In this document: positions 1 through 8,525 of the stretch, piece after piece
Position numbering within the stretch: the first letter of the stretch is position 1
How the letters are laid out: every line of letters starts with the position of its first letter
Source of the DNA: Bradymonadales bacterium
GTDB taxonomy: Bacteria; Myxococcota_A; Bradymonadia; JAFGEP01
Direction of reading: 5' to 3'
NCBI GenBank assembly: GCA_016931535.1
Contig: JAFGEP010000019.1
Span: 1-64,000, forward strand
DNA: 64,000 bases
Position numbers and translations under genes: made by a program
The notes under the pieces: generated by a model
Seen by the model: only the letters and a program-made list of their open reading frames with translations
Database searches by the model: none
Told to the model about the DNA's origin: nothing

Positions 1-45
1 TATCAGTACAATCCTGGTACACTCGCCGGAGCCCGCAACTACTAG
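1..45 (+). CDS. 3' end of an upstream gene (partial, unidentified)
   Basis: Frame 1 is open from the window edge to a TAG stop at 43-45 and encodes only 14 residues ending in GARNY. The fragment is too short to assign. The pairing of a clean stop with a hairpin a few bases later is what suggests a real gene end, but a random open frame of this length is common. Confidence 0.3.
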   Translation, partial: YQYNPGTLAGARNY

Positions 46-56
46 GAATGCCGCAT

Positions 57-100
57 GATGGTTAAATCTGGATCTGCATCCAGTGGGTGTTGCAACCATC
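57..100. other. Nested inverted repeats upstream of mobAB
   Basis: A perfect 7-bp inverted repeat (GATGGTT at 57-63, AACCATC at 94-100) encloses a perfect 6-bp hairpin (CTGGAT at 68-73, ATCCAG at 78-83, 4-nt loop). There is no U-tract after it, so it is not a standard intrinsic terminator. It could be an RNA structure in the mobAB leader or an operator. The rest of 101-260 shows only a TTGACA at 119-124 without a convincing -10. Confidence 0.3.
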
Positions 101-260
101 GTAGTGGCCGGCAAGAAGGTTGACAATTGGGGCGGGCTGGACGAGATCCTGCAGCGGTCGTTGGCCTGGGGGGGCGGCACGCTAGGTTGCCGGAGAATCT
201 CTCTGCTTGGCCGAGTTGTCCAAAGTGATTTGTCGAGGGCGGGAGACCAGGAACTCAGGG

Positions 261-1412
261 ATGTTTGTCTGCCCCAACTGGATCATGATCGGAGCGGCCA
301 GCCGCAACGTCGGCAAGACCGAATTCGCCTGTGCGCTGATCCGGCAGCACCTGGCGGAGCAGACGGTGATCGGGGTCAAGGTGACCACGGTCAAGCCGGA
401 CGAGGGGCCCTGTCCGCGGGGCGGTGAGGGATGCGGCGTCTGTAATCTGCATGGGCAAGCGTACTGCATCATCGAGGAGAAGGAGTCTGGGGGCGAGAAG
501 GACAGCAACCGCATGCTGCGTGCCGGCGCCCGGACGGTGCTCTGGTTGCGGGTGATGCGGCAGCACCTGGCGGAGGGGATTGGCGAGCTGCTGAAGCTGA
601 TTCCGCTGGACGCGTTGGTCGTGTGCGAATCCAACACGGCCCGGACGGCGCTTGAGCCGGGTGTGTTCCTGGTGGTGCGTGAGGCAGGCTTATCTGCCAT
701 CAAGGGGAGCTGCCAGGCGGTGCTGCACCATGCCGATCGGGTGGTGGAGTTTTGCGGGGACGGATGGGACTTTCAGCCGGAGCAGCTCGCCGTTGCCGGG
801 GACCGATGGGTGATCCGGCCAGCGGCGACCGCCGTCATCCTGGCAGGAGGCGAGAGCCGGCGGATGGGGGTGGACAAGAGCCTGCTCGAGATCGATGGAC
901 AGCCGATGATCGCCCGCATCGCGGATCAGCTGGCCTACTTTCCTGAGCGGATCGTCGGTGCCAACGACCCGGGCAAGTACGATTTTCTCCAGCTTGAGGT
1001 GGTGCCCGATCAGAAGGCCGGTCAAGGCCCGCTGATGGGGATCCTTTCCTGCGTTCAACGGGCGGCTTACGAGATCTGCTTTGTGACCGCCTGCGACATC
1101 CCGCAGCTCGACCCTCGGTACGTCTTGCACCTGGTGTCCCAGGCGGAGGGATGCGACATCGTCATGCCGCGGTTCGGCAACGGGAGGGTAGAGCCGCTGC
1201 TGGCGGTCTATCGCAAGACGGTGGTTCCGGTGGCACGGTCGATCCTGGAGCGGGGTGGCCGTCGGATCGTGGAGCTGTTCGACCACCTGACGGTACGGTT
1301 CGTATCGGGCGAGGATATGGGCTGGTATCGCAACCTGAACACCGAGGAAGAGGTGCAGCGATGGAGGGAGGGGAGGAAACCGGAAGGTCCAGGGGGAGCG
1401 GGTGGGTTGTAG
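261..1412 (+). CDS. mobA: MobB-MobA fusion: molybdenum cofactor guanylyltransferase with GTPase domain
   Basis: Two-domain protein of 383 aa. Residues 1 to about 190 resemble MobB: a P-loop (GAASRNVGKT, residues 11-20), then a Cys-containing stretch (CPRGGEGCGVC). Residues from about 195 resemble MobA, with the nucleotide-binding motif LAGGESRRMG followed by DKSLL and a DIPQLD metal-site motif. MobA attaches GMP to molybdopterin to make the guanine dinucleotide cofactor used by DMSO-reductase-family enzymes such as formate dehydrogenase. MobB is its P-loop partner. I chose the ATG at 261 because it puts the P-loop close to the N-terminus as in MobB; a TTG at 207 would add 18 residues. The gene sits directly upstream of fdhA, a likely client enzyme. 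The MobB half is divergent, so its exact role is less sure than MobA's. Confidence 0.85.
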   Translation: MFVCPNWIMIGAASRNVGKTEFACALIRQHLAEQTVIGVKVTTVKPDEGPCPRGGEGCGVCNLHGQAYCIIEEKESGGEKDSNRMLRAGARTVLWLRVMRQHLAEGIGELLKLIPLDALVVCESNTARTALEPGVFLVVREAGLSAIKGSCQAVLHHADRVVEFCGDGWDFQPEQLAVAGDRWVIRPAATAVILAGGESRRMGVDKSLLEIDGQPMIARIADQLAYFPERIVGANDPGKYDFLQLEVVPDQKAGQGPLMGILSCVQRAAYEICFVTACDIPQLDPRYVLHLVSQAEGCDIVMPRFGNGRVEPLLAVYRKTVVPVARSILERGGRRIVELFDHLTVRFVSGEDMGWYRNLNTEEEVQRWREGRKPEGPGGAGGL

Positions 1413-1423
1413 CCGGAGCGGTC

Positions 1424-1441
1424 GAAAGTTGGCGAACTTTC
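1424..1441. terminator. Hairpin after mobAB
   Basis: Perfect 7-bp stem GAAAGTT (1424-1430) / AACTTTC (1435-1441) with a 4-nt loop, starting 12 nt after the mobAB stop codon. No clear U-tract follows, so it may be a weak terminator or part of the operator next to it. Confidence 0.35.
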
Positions 1442-1483
1442 AACTGAAACAGTTGACAAGCGCGTTGTTTTCCTTCTTATGCT
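1441..1483 (+). promoter_or_regulatory. Predicted fdh operon promoter with overlapping palindrome
   Basis: A perfect -35 hexamer TTGACA (1453-1458) is followed after 19 bp by TATGCT (1478-1483, 4 of 6 matches to the -10 consensus). The -35 is overlapped by a perfect palindrome, CAACTG-AAA-CAGTTG (1441-1455), which would suit a regulator that blocks or recruits RNA polymerase. The fdhA start is about 95 bp downstream. Spacing is longer than optimal, so an activator may be needed; this is inference. Confidence 0.45.
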
Positions 1484-1577
1484 GCCCGACGCGTTCGGAG
1501 TCATCAAGACCGGCCAGCGGTAGCAGATCTGAAGGGCGACAACCCGAAAAAAGCAGAGAAACGAGGGAGGATTAAAC

Positions 1578-4277
1578 GTGCACCTGACCATCGATGGACG
1601 CATCGTGGAGGCCACCCCTGGGCAGACCGTTCTGGATGCAGCCCGGGCAGCCGGGATCTACATTCCGGCCTTGTGCTATCACCCCAAGACCGGCAAGGCT
1701 GGTCGCTGTCGCGCCTGCGTGGTGGAGGTCGATGGGCTCCGCGGCCTGAAGGAATCCTGCGCGTTGCCGGTCAAGGAGGGGATGGTGGTGCACACCAACA
1801 CCCCCAAGGTGGTCGCGACCCGGCGGATGGTGGTCGAGCTGTTGATCGGCGAGGGTCATCACAACTGCATGTCGTGCCAGGCGAACGGCGACTGCGAGCT
1901 GCAGGAGATGGCCTACCAGCTGGGCATCGAGCGGCCGAGCTACCTGATCGAGACCGAGCCGACTCCGCTGGATGTTTCCTCGCTGGGGATCGTGCGGGAG
2001 GCGGACAAGTGCATCCACTGCGGACGCTGCGTGACCGCCTGCCAGCACGGGGTGGTCAACGAGGTGCTGGCTTTTGCCTATCGGGGCAACCACACCAAGG
2101 TGGTGTGTGACGACGACCTGCCGATGGGCGATTCGAGCTGCGTGCAGTGCGGCGAGTGCGTCCAGGTGTGCCCGGTGGGCGCGCTGGTTCTGGCGCGGCC
2201 CTGGCAGCGGAAGATCCGTTCCTACGACACCCAGGTGACCAAGATCACCTGTCCCTACTGTGGCGTGGGGTGCCAGATCGACATGCACACCAAGGACAAC
2301 AAGTATGCCTACGCGATGGCTCACGAAGGCCAGATGGAGCGCCAGCCCAACAAGGGGATGCTGTGCGTCAAGGGGCGGTTCGGCCTCGACTTCGTCGATG
2401 CGCCCGATCGGCTGCGCAAGCCGCTGATCCGCAAGGACGGGGAGCTTACGGAGGCGAGCTGGGAAGAGGCGCTGGACCTGGTGGAGGCCAACCTCAGGAG
2501 CATCAAGGAAACCCATGGCGCGGATGCGCTGGGTTTTCTCTCCTCGGCCAAGGTCACCAACGAGGAGAACTACGCCATGAACCGCCTGTCCCGGGCGGTT
2601 TTCGGGACCAACAACATCGATCACTGCGCGCGGTTGTGCCACAGCGCGACGGTGGCCGGTCTGGCTACCACGCTCGGATCGGGCGCGATGACCAACAGCC
2701 TGGAGGATGCACTCGACGCCAAGATCATCATGGTAATCGGCACCAACACCACCTGGAACCACCCGGTGCTGGGCTCGTTGATCAAGCAGGCGGTGAAGAA
2801 CCGCGGGGCAAAGTTGATCGTCTGCGACCCTCGCCGCATCGACCTGGTGGATTTTGCCGACATCTGGCTGCAGCAGCGCAACGGTTCGGACGTGGCGCTG
2901 TTGCAGGGGCTGCAGCACATCATCCTGAAGGAGGGATGGGAGGCGGCCGACTATATCCGCGAGCGGACAGAGGGGTTCGAGGCCTACCGCAAGGCGCTGG
3001 ATTTCTACACACCCGAGAAGGTGCAGGAGCTGACCGGGGTCAAGATTGCCGACCTGTACGCGGCGGCCAAGCTCTGGACGAAGGCAGGGGTGGGGGCGCT
3101 CTACTTCAGCATGGGGATTACCCAGCACAGCCATGGGGTGGACAACGTCAACGCCTGCGTCAACTTGCAGCTGATCACCGGCAACCTCGGCGTGAAAGGT
3201 GGCGGGGTGAACCCATTGCGTGGCCAGACCAACGTGCAGGGCGCCTGCGACATGGGGGCCTTGCCGGTGGTGTACACCGGGTACCAGCCGGTGACCAACT
3301 CGACCGCGCGGGAGAGATTTTCCGCCTACTGGAAGGCCCCGCTTCCCGAGAAGGTGGGGATGACCGTCACCCAGATGATCCCCGAGTGTGGCAACAAGAT
3401 CCGGGGGATGTACATCATGGGCGAAAACCCGATGTTGTCGGATCCCAACCTGAACCACGTGGAGGAATGTCTAAAGAAGCTGGACTTCCTGGTGGTCCAG
3501 GACATCTTTTTGACCGAGACGGCGAGGCTGGCGCACGTGGTGCTTCCGGGTGTCACCTTTGCCGAGAAGGTGGGGACCTTCACCAATACCGAGCGGCGGG
3601 TGCAGCTGTCGAACCAGGCGATCCGGCCCATCGGCGATGTGCGCCAGGACTACGAGATCATCGCCGACCTGGCGGCCCGCTTTGGCCACGAGTTCCCGCG
3701 GACACCGGAGGGGTTGTTCCAGGAGATCCGGGACCTGACGCCGTCCTATGCGGGGCTGACCTACGACCGGATCCGCGAGGTGGGGATCCCCTGGCCATGT
3801 CCGACCGTCGATCATCCCGGGACCCCGATTCTGCATATCGGCAAGTTCGCCCGCGGATTGGCGCTGCTTTCGCCGCTGGTGTACCGGCCGCCGGCCGAAG
3901 AGCCGGATGCCGAGTACGAGCTGGTGTTGAGCACCGGCCGGATGCTGGAGCATTTCCATACCGGCTCCATGAGCCGCCGGTCGGAGGTGTTGGACGGGCT
4001 GGTGCCGCATGGTCACGTGGAGCTACATCCCGAGGATGCGAGCAAGCACGGGATCGCCACGGGGGATCGGGTGGCGGTGTCCACCCGGCGCGGCCGGATC
4101 GAGACCGCGGCGCTGGTGACCGATCGAGTGGCGCCGGGGTCGATCTTCATCCCGTTCCACTTTGCCGAAGCCGCGGCCAATGTCCTGACGAACGATGCTC
4201 TCGACCCGGTAGCCAAGATCCCCGAGTACAAGGTTTGTGCGGCACGTATCGAGCGCGTCGGCGCTGGTGCCTGCTGA
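1578..4277 (+). CDS. fdhA: Formate dehydrogenase catalytic subunit (NAD-linked type, Cys-containing)
   Basis: 899 aa, GTG start with a strong GGGAGG site just upstream. Domain order: NuoG-like [2Fe-2S] ferredoxin (Cys33, 44, 47, 61), His-Cys3 [4Fe-4S] segment (GHHNCMSC near residue 100), two ferredoxin clusters (CIHCGRC near 148 and CVQCGEC near 191), then the molybdopterin domain with its own cluster (Cys225, 228, 232, 263). The Mo ligand position, in RLCHSATVAG, is Cys354 rather than selenocysteine. The C-terminal part is the dinucleotide-binding cap. The enzyme oxidises formate to CO2 (or the reverse) and passes electrons through the Fe-S chain to a diaphorase partner. No signal peptide or Tat motif, so cytoplasmic. 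It is followed by the NuoEF-like gene, which fits NAD-dependent FDH complexes. Related NuoG-like subunits are the main alternative, but the intact active site supports FDH. Confidence 0.93.
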   Translation: MHLTIDGRIVEATPGQTVLDAARAAGIYIPALCYHPKTGKAGRCRACVVEVDGLRGLKESCALPVKEGMVVHTNTPKVVATRRMVVELLIGEGHHNCMSCQANGDCELQEMAYQLGIERPSYLIETEPTPLDVSSLGIVREADKCIHCGRCVTACQHGVVNEVLAFAYRGNHTKVVCDDDLPMGDSSCVQCGECVQVCPVGALVLARPWQRKIRSYDTQVTKITCPYCGVGCQIDMHTKDNKYAYAMAHEGQMERQPNKGMLCVKGRFGLDFVDAPDRLRKPLIRKDGELTEASWEEALDLVEANLRSIKETHGADALGFLSSAKVTNEENYAMNRLSRAVFGTNNIDHCARLCHSATVAGLATTLGSGAMTNSLEDALDAKIIMVIGTNTTWNHPVLGSLIKQAVKNRGAKLIVCDPRRIDLVDFADIWLQQRNGSDVALLQGLQHIILKEGWEAADYIRERTEGFEAYRKALDFYTPEKVQELTGVKIADLYAAAKLWTKAGVGALYFSMGITQHSHGVDNVNACVNLQLITGNLGVKGGGVNPLRGQTNVQGACDMGALPVVYTGYQPVTNSTARERFSAYWKAPLPEKVGMTVTQMIPECGNKIRGMYIMGENPMLSDPNLNHVEECLKKLDFLVVQDIFLTETARLAHVVLPGVTFAEKVGTFTNTERRVQLSNQAIRPIGDVRQDYEIIADLAARFGHEFPRTPEGLFQEIRDLTPSYAGLTYDRIREVGIPWPCPTVDHPGTPILHIGKFARGLALLSPLVYRPPAEEPDAEYELVLSTGRMLEHFHTGSMSRRSEVLDGLVPHGHVELHPEDASKHGIATGDRVAVSTRRGRIETAALVTDRVAPGSIFIPFHFAEAAANVLTNDALDPVAKIPEYKVCAARIERVGAGAC

Positions 4278-4295
4278 TTGCGAGGTGGTGAGATC

Positions 4296-6035
4296 ATGCA
4301 AGAGGAGTTGAAGCGATCGATCGAGCGGGTTGCGGCCCGATATCCGGATCGGCGGTCGGCCTTGTTGCCTGCCCTGCACATGGCGCAAAGGGGGTGCGGT
4401 GGGTTCGTTGGCCGAGAAGATCTGGCGAGCATCGCCGATCTGATCGGCGTGCCGGTCTCGGACGCCTACGGGGTGCAGACCTACTACACGATGTTCGAGA
4501 CGAAGCCGTTGGGCAAGTACCACCTCCAGGTGGACACCAATGTTCCCGCCATGCTGGCCGGTGCCCGGGAGATCCTGGCCCACCTGGAGAAGACCCTGGG
4601 CATCTCGGCGGGCCAGACCACCCAAGACGGGCTGTTTACCCTCTCGGAGGTGGAATGCCTGGCTTCCTGCGGCACCTGTCCGGTGATCCAGGTAAACGAC
4701 CGCTACTACGAGAGCATGACCATCGAGCGGACCGATGCTCTGGTGGCCAGCCTGCTAAAGGGGGTGATGCCGGAGATGCCGGTGGAGGCTCATTTTGGCT
4801 CCGAGTGCAACGTGCTGATGGCGCGGAGAGGGACGCCAACCGCCACCGACATCGATGTTTACCTCCAGACTGGAGGCTACCAGGCGCTGCCCAAGGCGCT
4901 GAAGATGGCGCCGGGCGAGGTGATGGGCGAGGTGAAGGCGGCCAACATCCGGGGTCGAGGGGGAGCCGGCTTCCCGGCGGGGGTCAAGTGGGGCTTTCTG
5001 GCCAAGGGTACCGGCAAGCCCACCTACCTGATCTGCAACGCCGATGAGGGGGAGCCCGGGACGTTCAAGGATCGGCAGATCCTCCAGTACGACCCGCACC
5101 TGTTGATCGAGGGGATGGTCATCTCCGGTTATGCCATCGGCGCGGCGCTGGGGTTTATCTACATCCGGGGAGAGTTCGCCTGGATCGCGAACATCCTCGA
5201 AGGGGCCCTGAAGCAGGCGCGTGCCCGGGGCTTTCTCGGGAAAGGTATCCTGGGGGGCGATTTCGATTTCGACATCATCGTGCACCTGGGGGCCGGTTCC
5301 TACGTCTGCGGCGAGGAGACCGCGCTGATCGAGTCCTTGGAGGGCAAGCGGGGCAACCCGCGTCTCAAGCCGCCCTTTCCGGCGGTGGTAGGGCTGTACG
5401 GCGGTCCGACCATCGTCAACAACGTGGAGACCCTGGCTCTGGTTCCCTACTGCGTGGAGCAGGGTGCCCAGGCGTTCATGAAGTTTGGTACTCCCAACAA
5501 CTTCGGCCCCAAGATCTTCGGAATATCCGGTCATGTGCACCGTCCGGGGGCCTACGAGTATCCGCTGGGCACGAAGCTCGAGACCTTGCTTGAGGCAGCG
5601 GGCGGTGTAGTGGGCCAGCTCAAGGCGGTCATCGTGGGAGGGTTGTCGGTGCCGATCCTCAAGGCCGAGGAGACCGAGGGGCTGGTCATGGACTACGACA
5701 CCTGCCTGAAGCGGGGGACCATGCTGGGTTCCGGCGGGATCATGGTCATGAACGAGACCACCAGCATCCCCGAGGTGGCGCTGAGGGCCATCCGTTTCTA
5801 CGCGCACGAGTCGTGCGGGCAATGCACCCCTTGCCGTCAGGGATCGCACACGATCGCGGTGCTGTTGGAGCGGATCGTGCATGGCCAGGGCTCGATCCAG
5901 GATATCGACCAGGTGCTGGAGCTGTGTCAGGCGATCAAGGGGTCCACGCTCTGCCCGACGGGTGATGCCTTTGCGATCCCGATCGAGGCGATGGTGACCA
6001 AGTTTCGCGGCGAGTTCGAAGCCCTCGTGGGTTGA
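4296..6035 (+). CDS. fdhB: NuoE-NuoF fusion: NADH/FMN diaphorase subunit of formate dehydrogenase
   Basis: 579 aa, ATG at 4296 with GAGGTGG 7 nt upstream. Residues 1-155 are a NuoE (24-kDa, thioredoxin-like) domain; residues from about 175 are NuoF (51-kDa). The NuoF part has the glycine-rich FMN/NADH site (GRGGAGFPAG, then CNADEGEPGTFKDR) and the N3 cluster motif SCGQCTPCR plus a distal Cys in STLCP. It would move electrons between FdhA and NAD(H). The NuoE domain is odd: the usual first cysteine pair (C-x4-C) is Asp80 and Ala85, while the second pair (Cys121, Cys125) remains, with an extra Cys128. A normal [2Fe-2S] cluster is therefore unlikely there. Only 18 bp separate it from fdhA, so it is almost certainly co-transcribed. 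Confidence 0.9.
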   Translation: MQEELKRSIERVAARYPDRRSALLPALHMAQRGCGGFVGREDLASIADLIGVPVSDAYGVQTYYTMFETKPLGKYHLQVDTNVPAMLAGAREILAHLEKTLGISAGQTTQDGLFTLSEVECLASCGTCPVIQVNDRYYESMTIERTDALVASLLKGVMPEMPVEAHFGSECNVLMARRGTPTATDIDVYLQTGGYQALPKALKMAPGEVMGEVKAANIRGRGGAGFPAGVKWGFLAKGTGKPTYLICNADEGEPGTFKDRQILQYDPHLLIEGMVISGYAIGAALGFIYIRGEFAWIANILEGALKQARARGFLGKGILGGDFDFDIIVHLGAGSYVCGEETALIESLEGKRGNPRLKPPFPAVVGLYGGPTIVNNVETLALVPYCVEQGAQAFMKFGTPNNFGPKIFGISGHVHRPGAYEYPLGTKLETLLEAAGGVVGQLKAVIVGGLSVPILKAEETEGLVMDYDTCLKRGTMLGSGGIMVMNETTSIPEVALRAIRFYAHESCGQCTPCRQGSHTIAVLLERIVHGQGSIQDIDQVLELCQAIKGSTLCPTGDAFAIPIEAMVTKFRGEFEALVG

Positions 6036-6098
6036 CGGCTGATCGCGAAGAGCAACACGCGGCCGGCAGGCGCCGGCTTCCTACAAGGAACAAGTCCG

Positions 6099-6479
6099 AT
6101 GACCGACAAAGCGAAGATCCTGGTGATTGACGACGATCAAGACATTCACGAATTCTGCAGGCTCGTGCTGGAGTCCGCCGGATACGAGGTGCTGGTCGCC
6201 TACTCCGGTGCCGAGGGCAAGGAGATCATGAACGAGACCCAGGCCGACCTGGTCATCCTGGACGTGATGATGGAGCAGGCGGATACCGGTTTCGAGGCGG
6301 CCCGCTGGTTTGCCAGCGAGTACCCCAACGTCCCGGTGATCATGCTCTCGAGCATCGCCGATGCCGCCGACAACCTGTTCGACACCAGCACTCTCAATGT
6401 GGCCGACCTGGTCAACAAGCCGATCGCTCCTCAGGAACTCGTCGACAAGGTGGCGCGCCTGCTGGGCGCCTGCCAGTAA
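6099..6479 (+). CDS. Single-domain response regulator (CheY-like receiver)
   Basis: 126 aa, all receiver domain. Conserved residues are visible: acidic pair Asp11/Asp12, phospho-acceptor Asp55 (VILDVMM), Ser84/Ser85 switch position and Lys107 (NKP). There is no DNA-binding or other output domain. An AAGGAA site precedes the ATG. It lies 63 bp after the NuoEF fusion and 42 bp before the OFA transporter, so it probably belongs to the formate operon. No histidine kinase is present in this window. It may tune a kinase or motor elsewhere; why it travels with formate genes is not clear. Confidence 0.88.
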   Translation: MTDKAKILVIDDDQDIHEFCRLVLESAGYEVLVAYSGAEGKEIMNETQADLVILDVMMEQADTGFEAARWFASEYPNVPVIMLSSIADAADNLFDTSTLNVADLVNKPIAPQELVDKVARLLGACQ

Positions 6480-6521
6480 CCGATAGCAACCAGAACCATC
6501 AGTGAGGTAAGCAGAAACACC

Positions 6522-7817
6522 ATGAGCACGGAAAAACTCGAATCGAAGCGCTGGTGGATCGCCGTCGGGGCGGTCATTATCCAACTCTGCCTGGGCACCG
6601 TCTACGCCTGGTCGGTCTTCAAGAACCCCCTGAAGGCCATGCATGGCTGGGGTGAGACCCAGGTCCAGATCACCTTCATGATCTGCATCGGCACGATCGG
6701 AATCGCGGCGGCTTTTGGCGGGATCCTCGTCGACAAGAAGGGGCCGCGCTTCGTGGCCACCATCGGCGGCATCCTGTTCGGTGTCGGCACGCTTCTGGCG
6801 GGTCTGGCCGACCAGCTCGGCAGCATCTGGCTCATGTACCTCGGCTTCGGCCTGATCGCGGGGTTGGGCAACGGCTTCGGCTACGTGACCCCCATCGCGA
6901 CCCTGATCCGGTGGTTTCCCGACAAGCGTGGCCTGGTGACCGGTCTGGCGGTCATGGGGTTTGGCGCGGGCGCCTTCTTCATGGGTCGCATCGCCCCCTC
7001 GATGATCAACGGCTTCCAGACCATCGACGAGGCCGGGACGCTCACCGCCTCGGGGGTGTCCACCACCTTCTACATCTGGGGTGCCATCTTCCTGGTGCTG
7101 GTTACCGCCTCGGCGATGCTGTTCAAGAACCCGCCCAAGGGATGGGCGCCGGCGGGCTTCACTCCGAGCGCCGGCAAGGCCACTACCGCTGCCAGCTCCT
7201 ATACTTTGCAGGAGGCGAGCCGGACTCCGCAGTGGTGGATGCTGTGGGGGATGCTTTTCCTGAATGTTTCGGCTGGACTCGGCCTGTTGTCCCAGCTGTC
7301 GCCCATGGCGCAGGGGCTGTACCGGGCCAGGTTGTTCCCGGGCGTGGCCGATCTGACCCCCGAGCAGGTCGCGGCGCTGGCCGTGGCTGGTGGTACGGTG
7401 GTCGCCGTCTCCTCCATCTTCAACGGGGTGGGCCGTCTGTTCTGGGCCTGGACATCGGACGCCATCGGCCGGCGGATGGTCTTTGTCATCATGTTCGTCA
7501 CCCAGTGCGTGCTGTACATCCTGGTGCCCCAGATCGGCAGCACGGTCCTGTTCATCATCGTGGTGTGCTACCTCTTGGCCTGCTACGGAGGTGGCTTTGC
7601 CACCATGCCGGCCTTCGCCGCCGACTCCTTCGGGCCGGCCTACATCGGTCGGGTATACGGTACCATTCTCACCGCGTGGGGCGCCGCCGGTGTTGCAGGA
7701 CCGCTGGTCTTCGCCCAGCTCAAGGGGGCGGTGCCGCTGTACGTGGCCGCCGGTCTGCTGGTAGTTGGCCTCATTCTGGCACTGTTGTACAAGCGCCCTG
7801 CTTCCAAGGAGGGCTAG
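6522..7817 (+). CDS. OFA-family MFS transporter (oxalate/formate antiporter family)
   Basis: 431 aa with about 12 hydrophobic segments. The N-terminus (WWIAVGAVIIQLCLGTVYAWS) and the GLGNGFGYVTP segment are typical of the oxalate:formate antiporter family of the major facilitator superfamily. It would carry formate, oxalate or another small carboxylate across the inner membrane. Its place behind formate dehydrogenase genes supports formate. Family members also move other monocarboxylates, so the substrate is inferred from context. Its 3' end carries the ribosome-binding site of the next gene. Confidence 0.85.
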   Translation: MSTEKLESKRWWIAVGAVIIQLCLGTVYAWSVFKNPLKAMHGWGETQVQITFMICIGTIGIAAAFGGILVDKKGPRFVATIGGILFGVGTLLAGLADQLGSIWLMYLGFGLIAGLGNGFGYVTPIATLIRWFPDKRGLVTGLAVMGFGAGAFFMGRIAPSMINGFQTIDEAGTLTASGVSTTFYIWGAIFLVLVTASAMLFKNPPKGWAPAGFTPSAGKATTAASSYTLQEASRTPQWWMLWGMLFLNVSAGLGLLSQLSPMAQGLYRARLFPGVADLTPEQVAALAVAGGTVVAVSSIFNGVGRLFWAWTSDAIGRRMVFVIMFVTQCVLYILVPQIGSTVLFIIVVCYLLACYGGGFATMPAFAADSFGPAYIGRVYGTILTAWGAAGVAGPLVFAQLKGAVPLYVAAGLLVVGLILALLYKRPASKEG

Positions 7818-7818
7818 G

Positions 7819-8310
7819 ATGGATGTTCACAAGATCTTGAGCTACGCCCTGGACCGTGAGCGGGAGGGGTTCGCCTTCTTCAGCGAGCACGCCAAGAAGG
7901 CGCAGCACGCGGCGGTGGTCGGCGTGTTCCAGCGTCTGGCCGAAGAGGAGATGAGTCACATCGTCTACATCGAGCGGTTGATGGCCAAGCTGGCGGGTAC
8001 GGCGGTACCCGAGCTGGATGCGACCCTGGGCAAGCATGACAGCAGCTTCTTTTCGGACCGGGCGGCCTCGGAGATGATCGAGCAGACCACGGCGGAAGCG
8101 ATGGTCCCCGATCTGCCGGCGTTGCGCATGGCGTTTTTGATCGAGCGGGATCTGGCCGAGTTTTATGCCAATCTCGCTCCCCAGGCCGAGGGAGAGGCCC
8201 GCACGATGCTGGAGCGGCTCGCTGCCTGGGAAAGTGAGCACGAGCGGCTCTTTAGGACCCTCCACGACCGGGTGTTCGCCGAGTACTCTGGGATGCCCTG
8301 GGGTGGTTGA
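7819..8310 (+). CDS. Rubrerythrin/ferritin-like diiron protein
   Basis: 163 aa. The ATG lies 1 bp after the transporter stop, with AAGGAGGG inside the preceding gene. Two half-motifs of a ferritin-like four-helix bundle can be read: Glu16 in the first helix and E44-x-x-H47 (EEEMSH), then a Glu in IERDLAEFY and a second E-x-x-H (WESEHERLF). There is no C-terminal rubredoxin domain, so it is the erythrin-only type. Such proteins usually reduce peroxide or handle iron. Tight coupling to the formate genes suggests protection of the oxygen-sensitive Fe-S/Mo enzymes; this is inference. Confidence 0.8.
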   Translation: MDVHKILSYALDREREGFAFFSEHAKKAQHAAVVGVFQRLAEEEMSHIVYIERLMAKLAGTAVPELDATLGKHDSSFFSDRAASEMIEQTTAEAMVPDLPALRMAFLIERDLAEFYANLAPQAEGEARTMLERLAAWESEHERLFRTLHDRVFAEYSGMPWGG

Positions 8311-8315
8311 TCGGG

Positions 8316-8348
8316 TCACCCCGAGGTGTCTGCAAATCACCGGGGTGA
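8316..8348. other. Inverted repeat after the rubrerythrin-like gene
   Basis: Perfect 8-bp repeat TCACCCCG (8316-8323) / CGGGGTGA (8341-8348), 17-nt loop, 6 nt past the stop codon. It lacks a U-tract but sits where a terminator of the formate operon would be. Confidence 0.35.
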
Positions 8349-8525
8349 GCAACACCAGCCGAACCCATCGGCCGGTCGCACCGTCAGCCGAGGGCTTATC
8401 CCATTACATGGTTCTACCGGATTGATCGCTTCCGGGAATCGATTTGCCATCGAACCGGTTGCAAATCCAGCAACATTCGGAAATGATCTTCCGCTCCGAA
8501 ACAAGTTTCAAAGAGGAATAGCACT

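Noticed and set aside
1572..3458. 628-codon open frame on the minus strand opposite fdhA
   Set aside because: It is a shadow of the third-position GC bias of fdhA; the translation is Arg/His/Leu-rich, without domains, and the plus-strand gene is unambiguous.
1578..4277. Selenocysteine in FdhA
   Set aside because: The codon at the Mo-ligand position (residue 354) is TGC, so it is the cysteine form and no SECIS is required.
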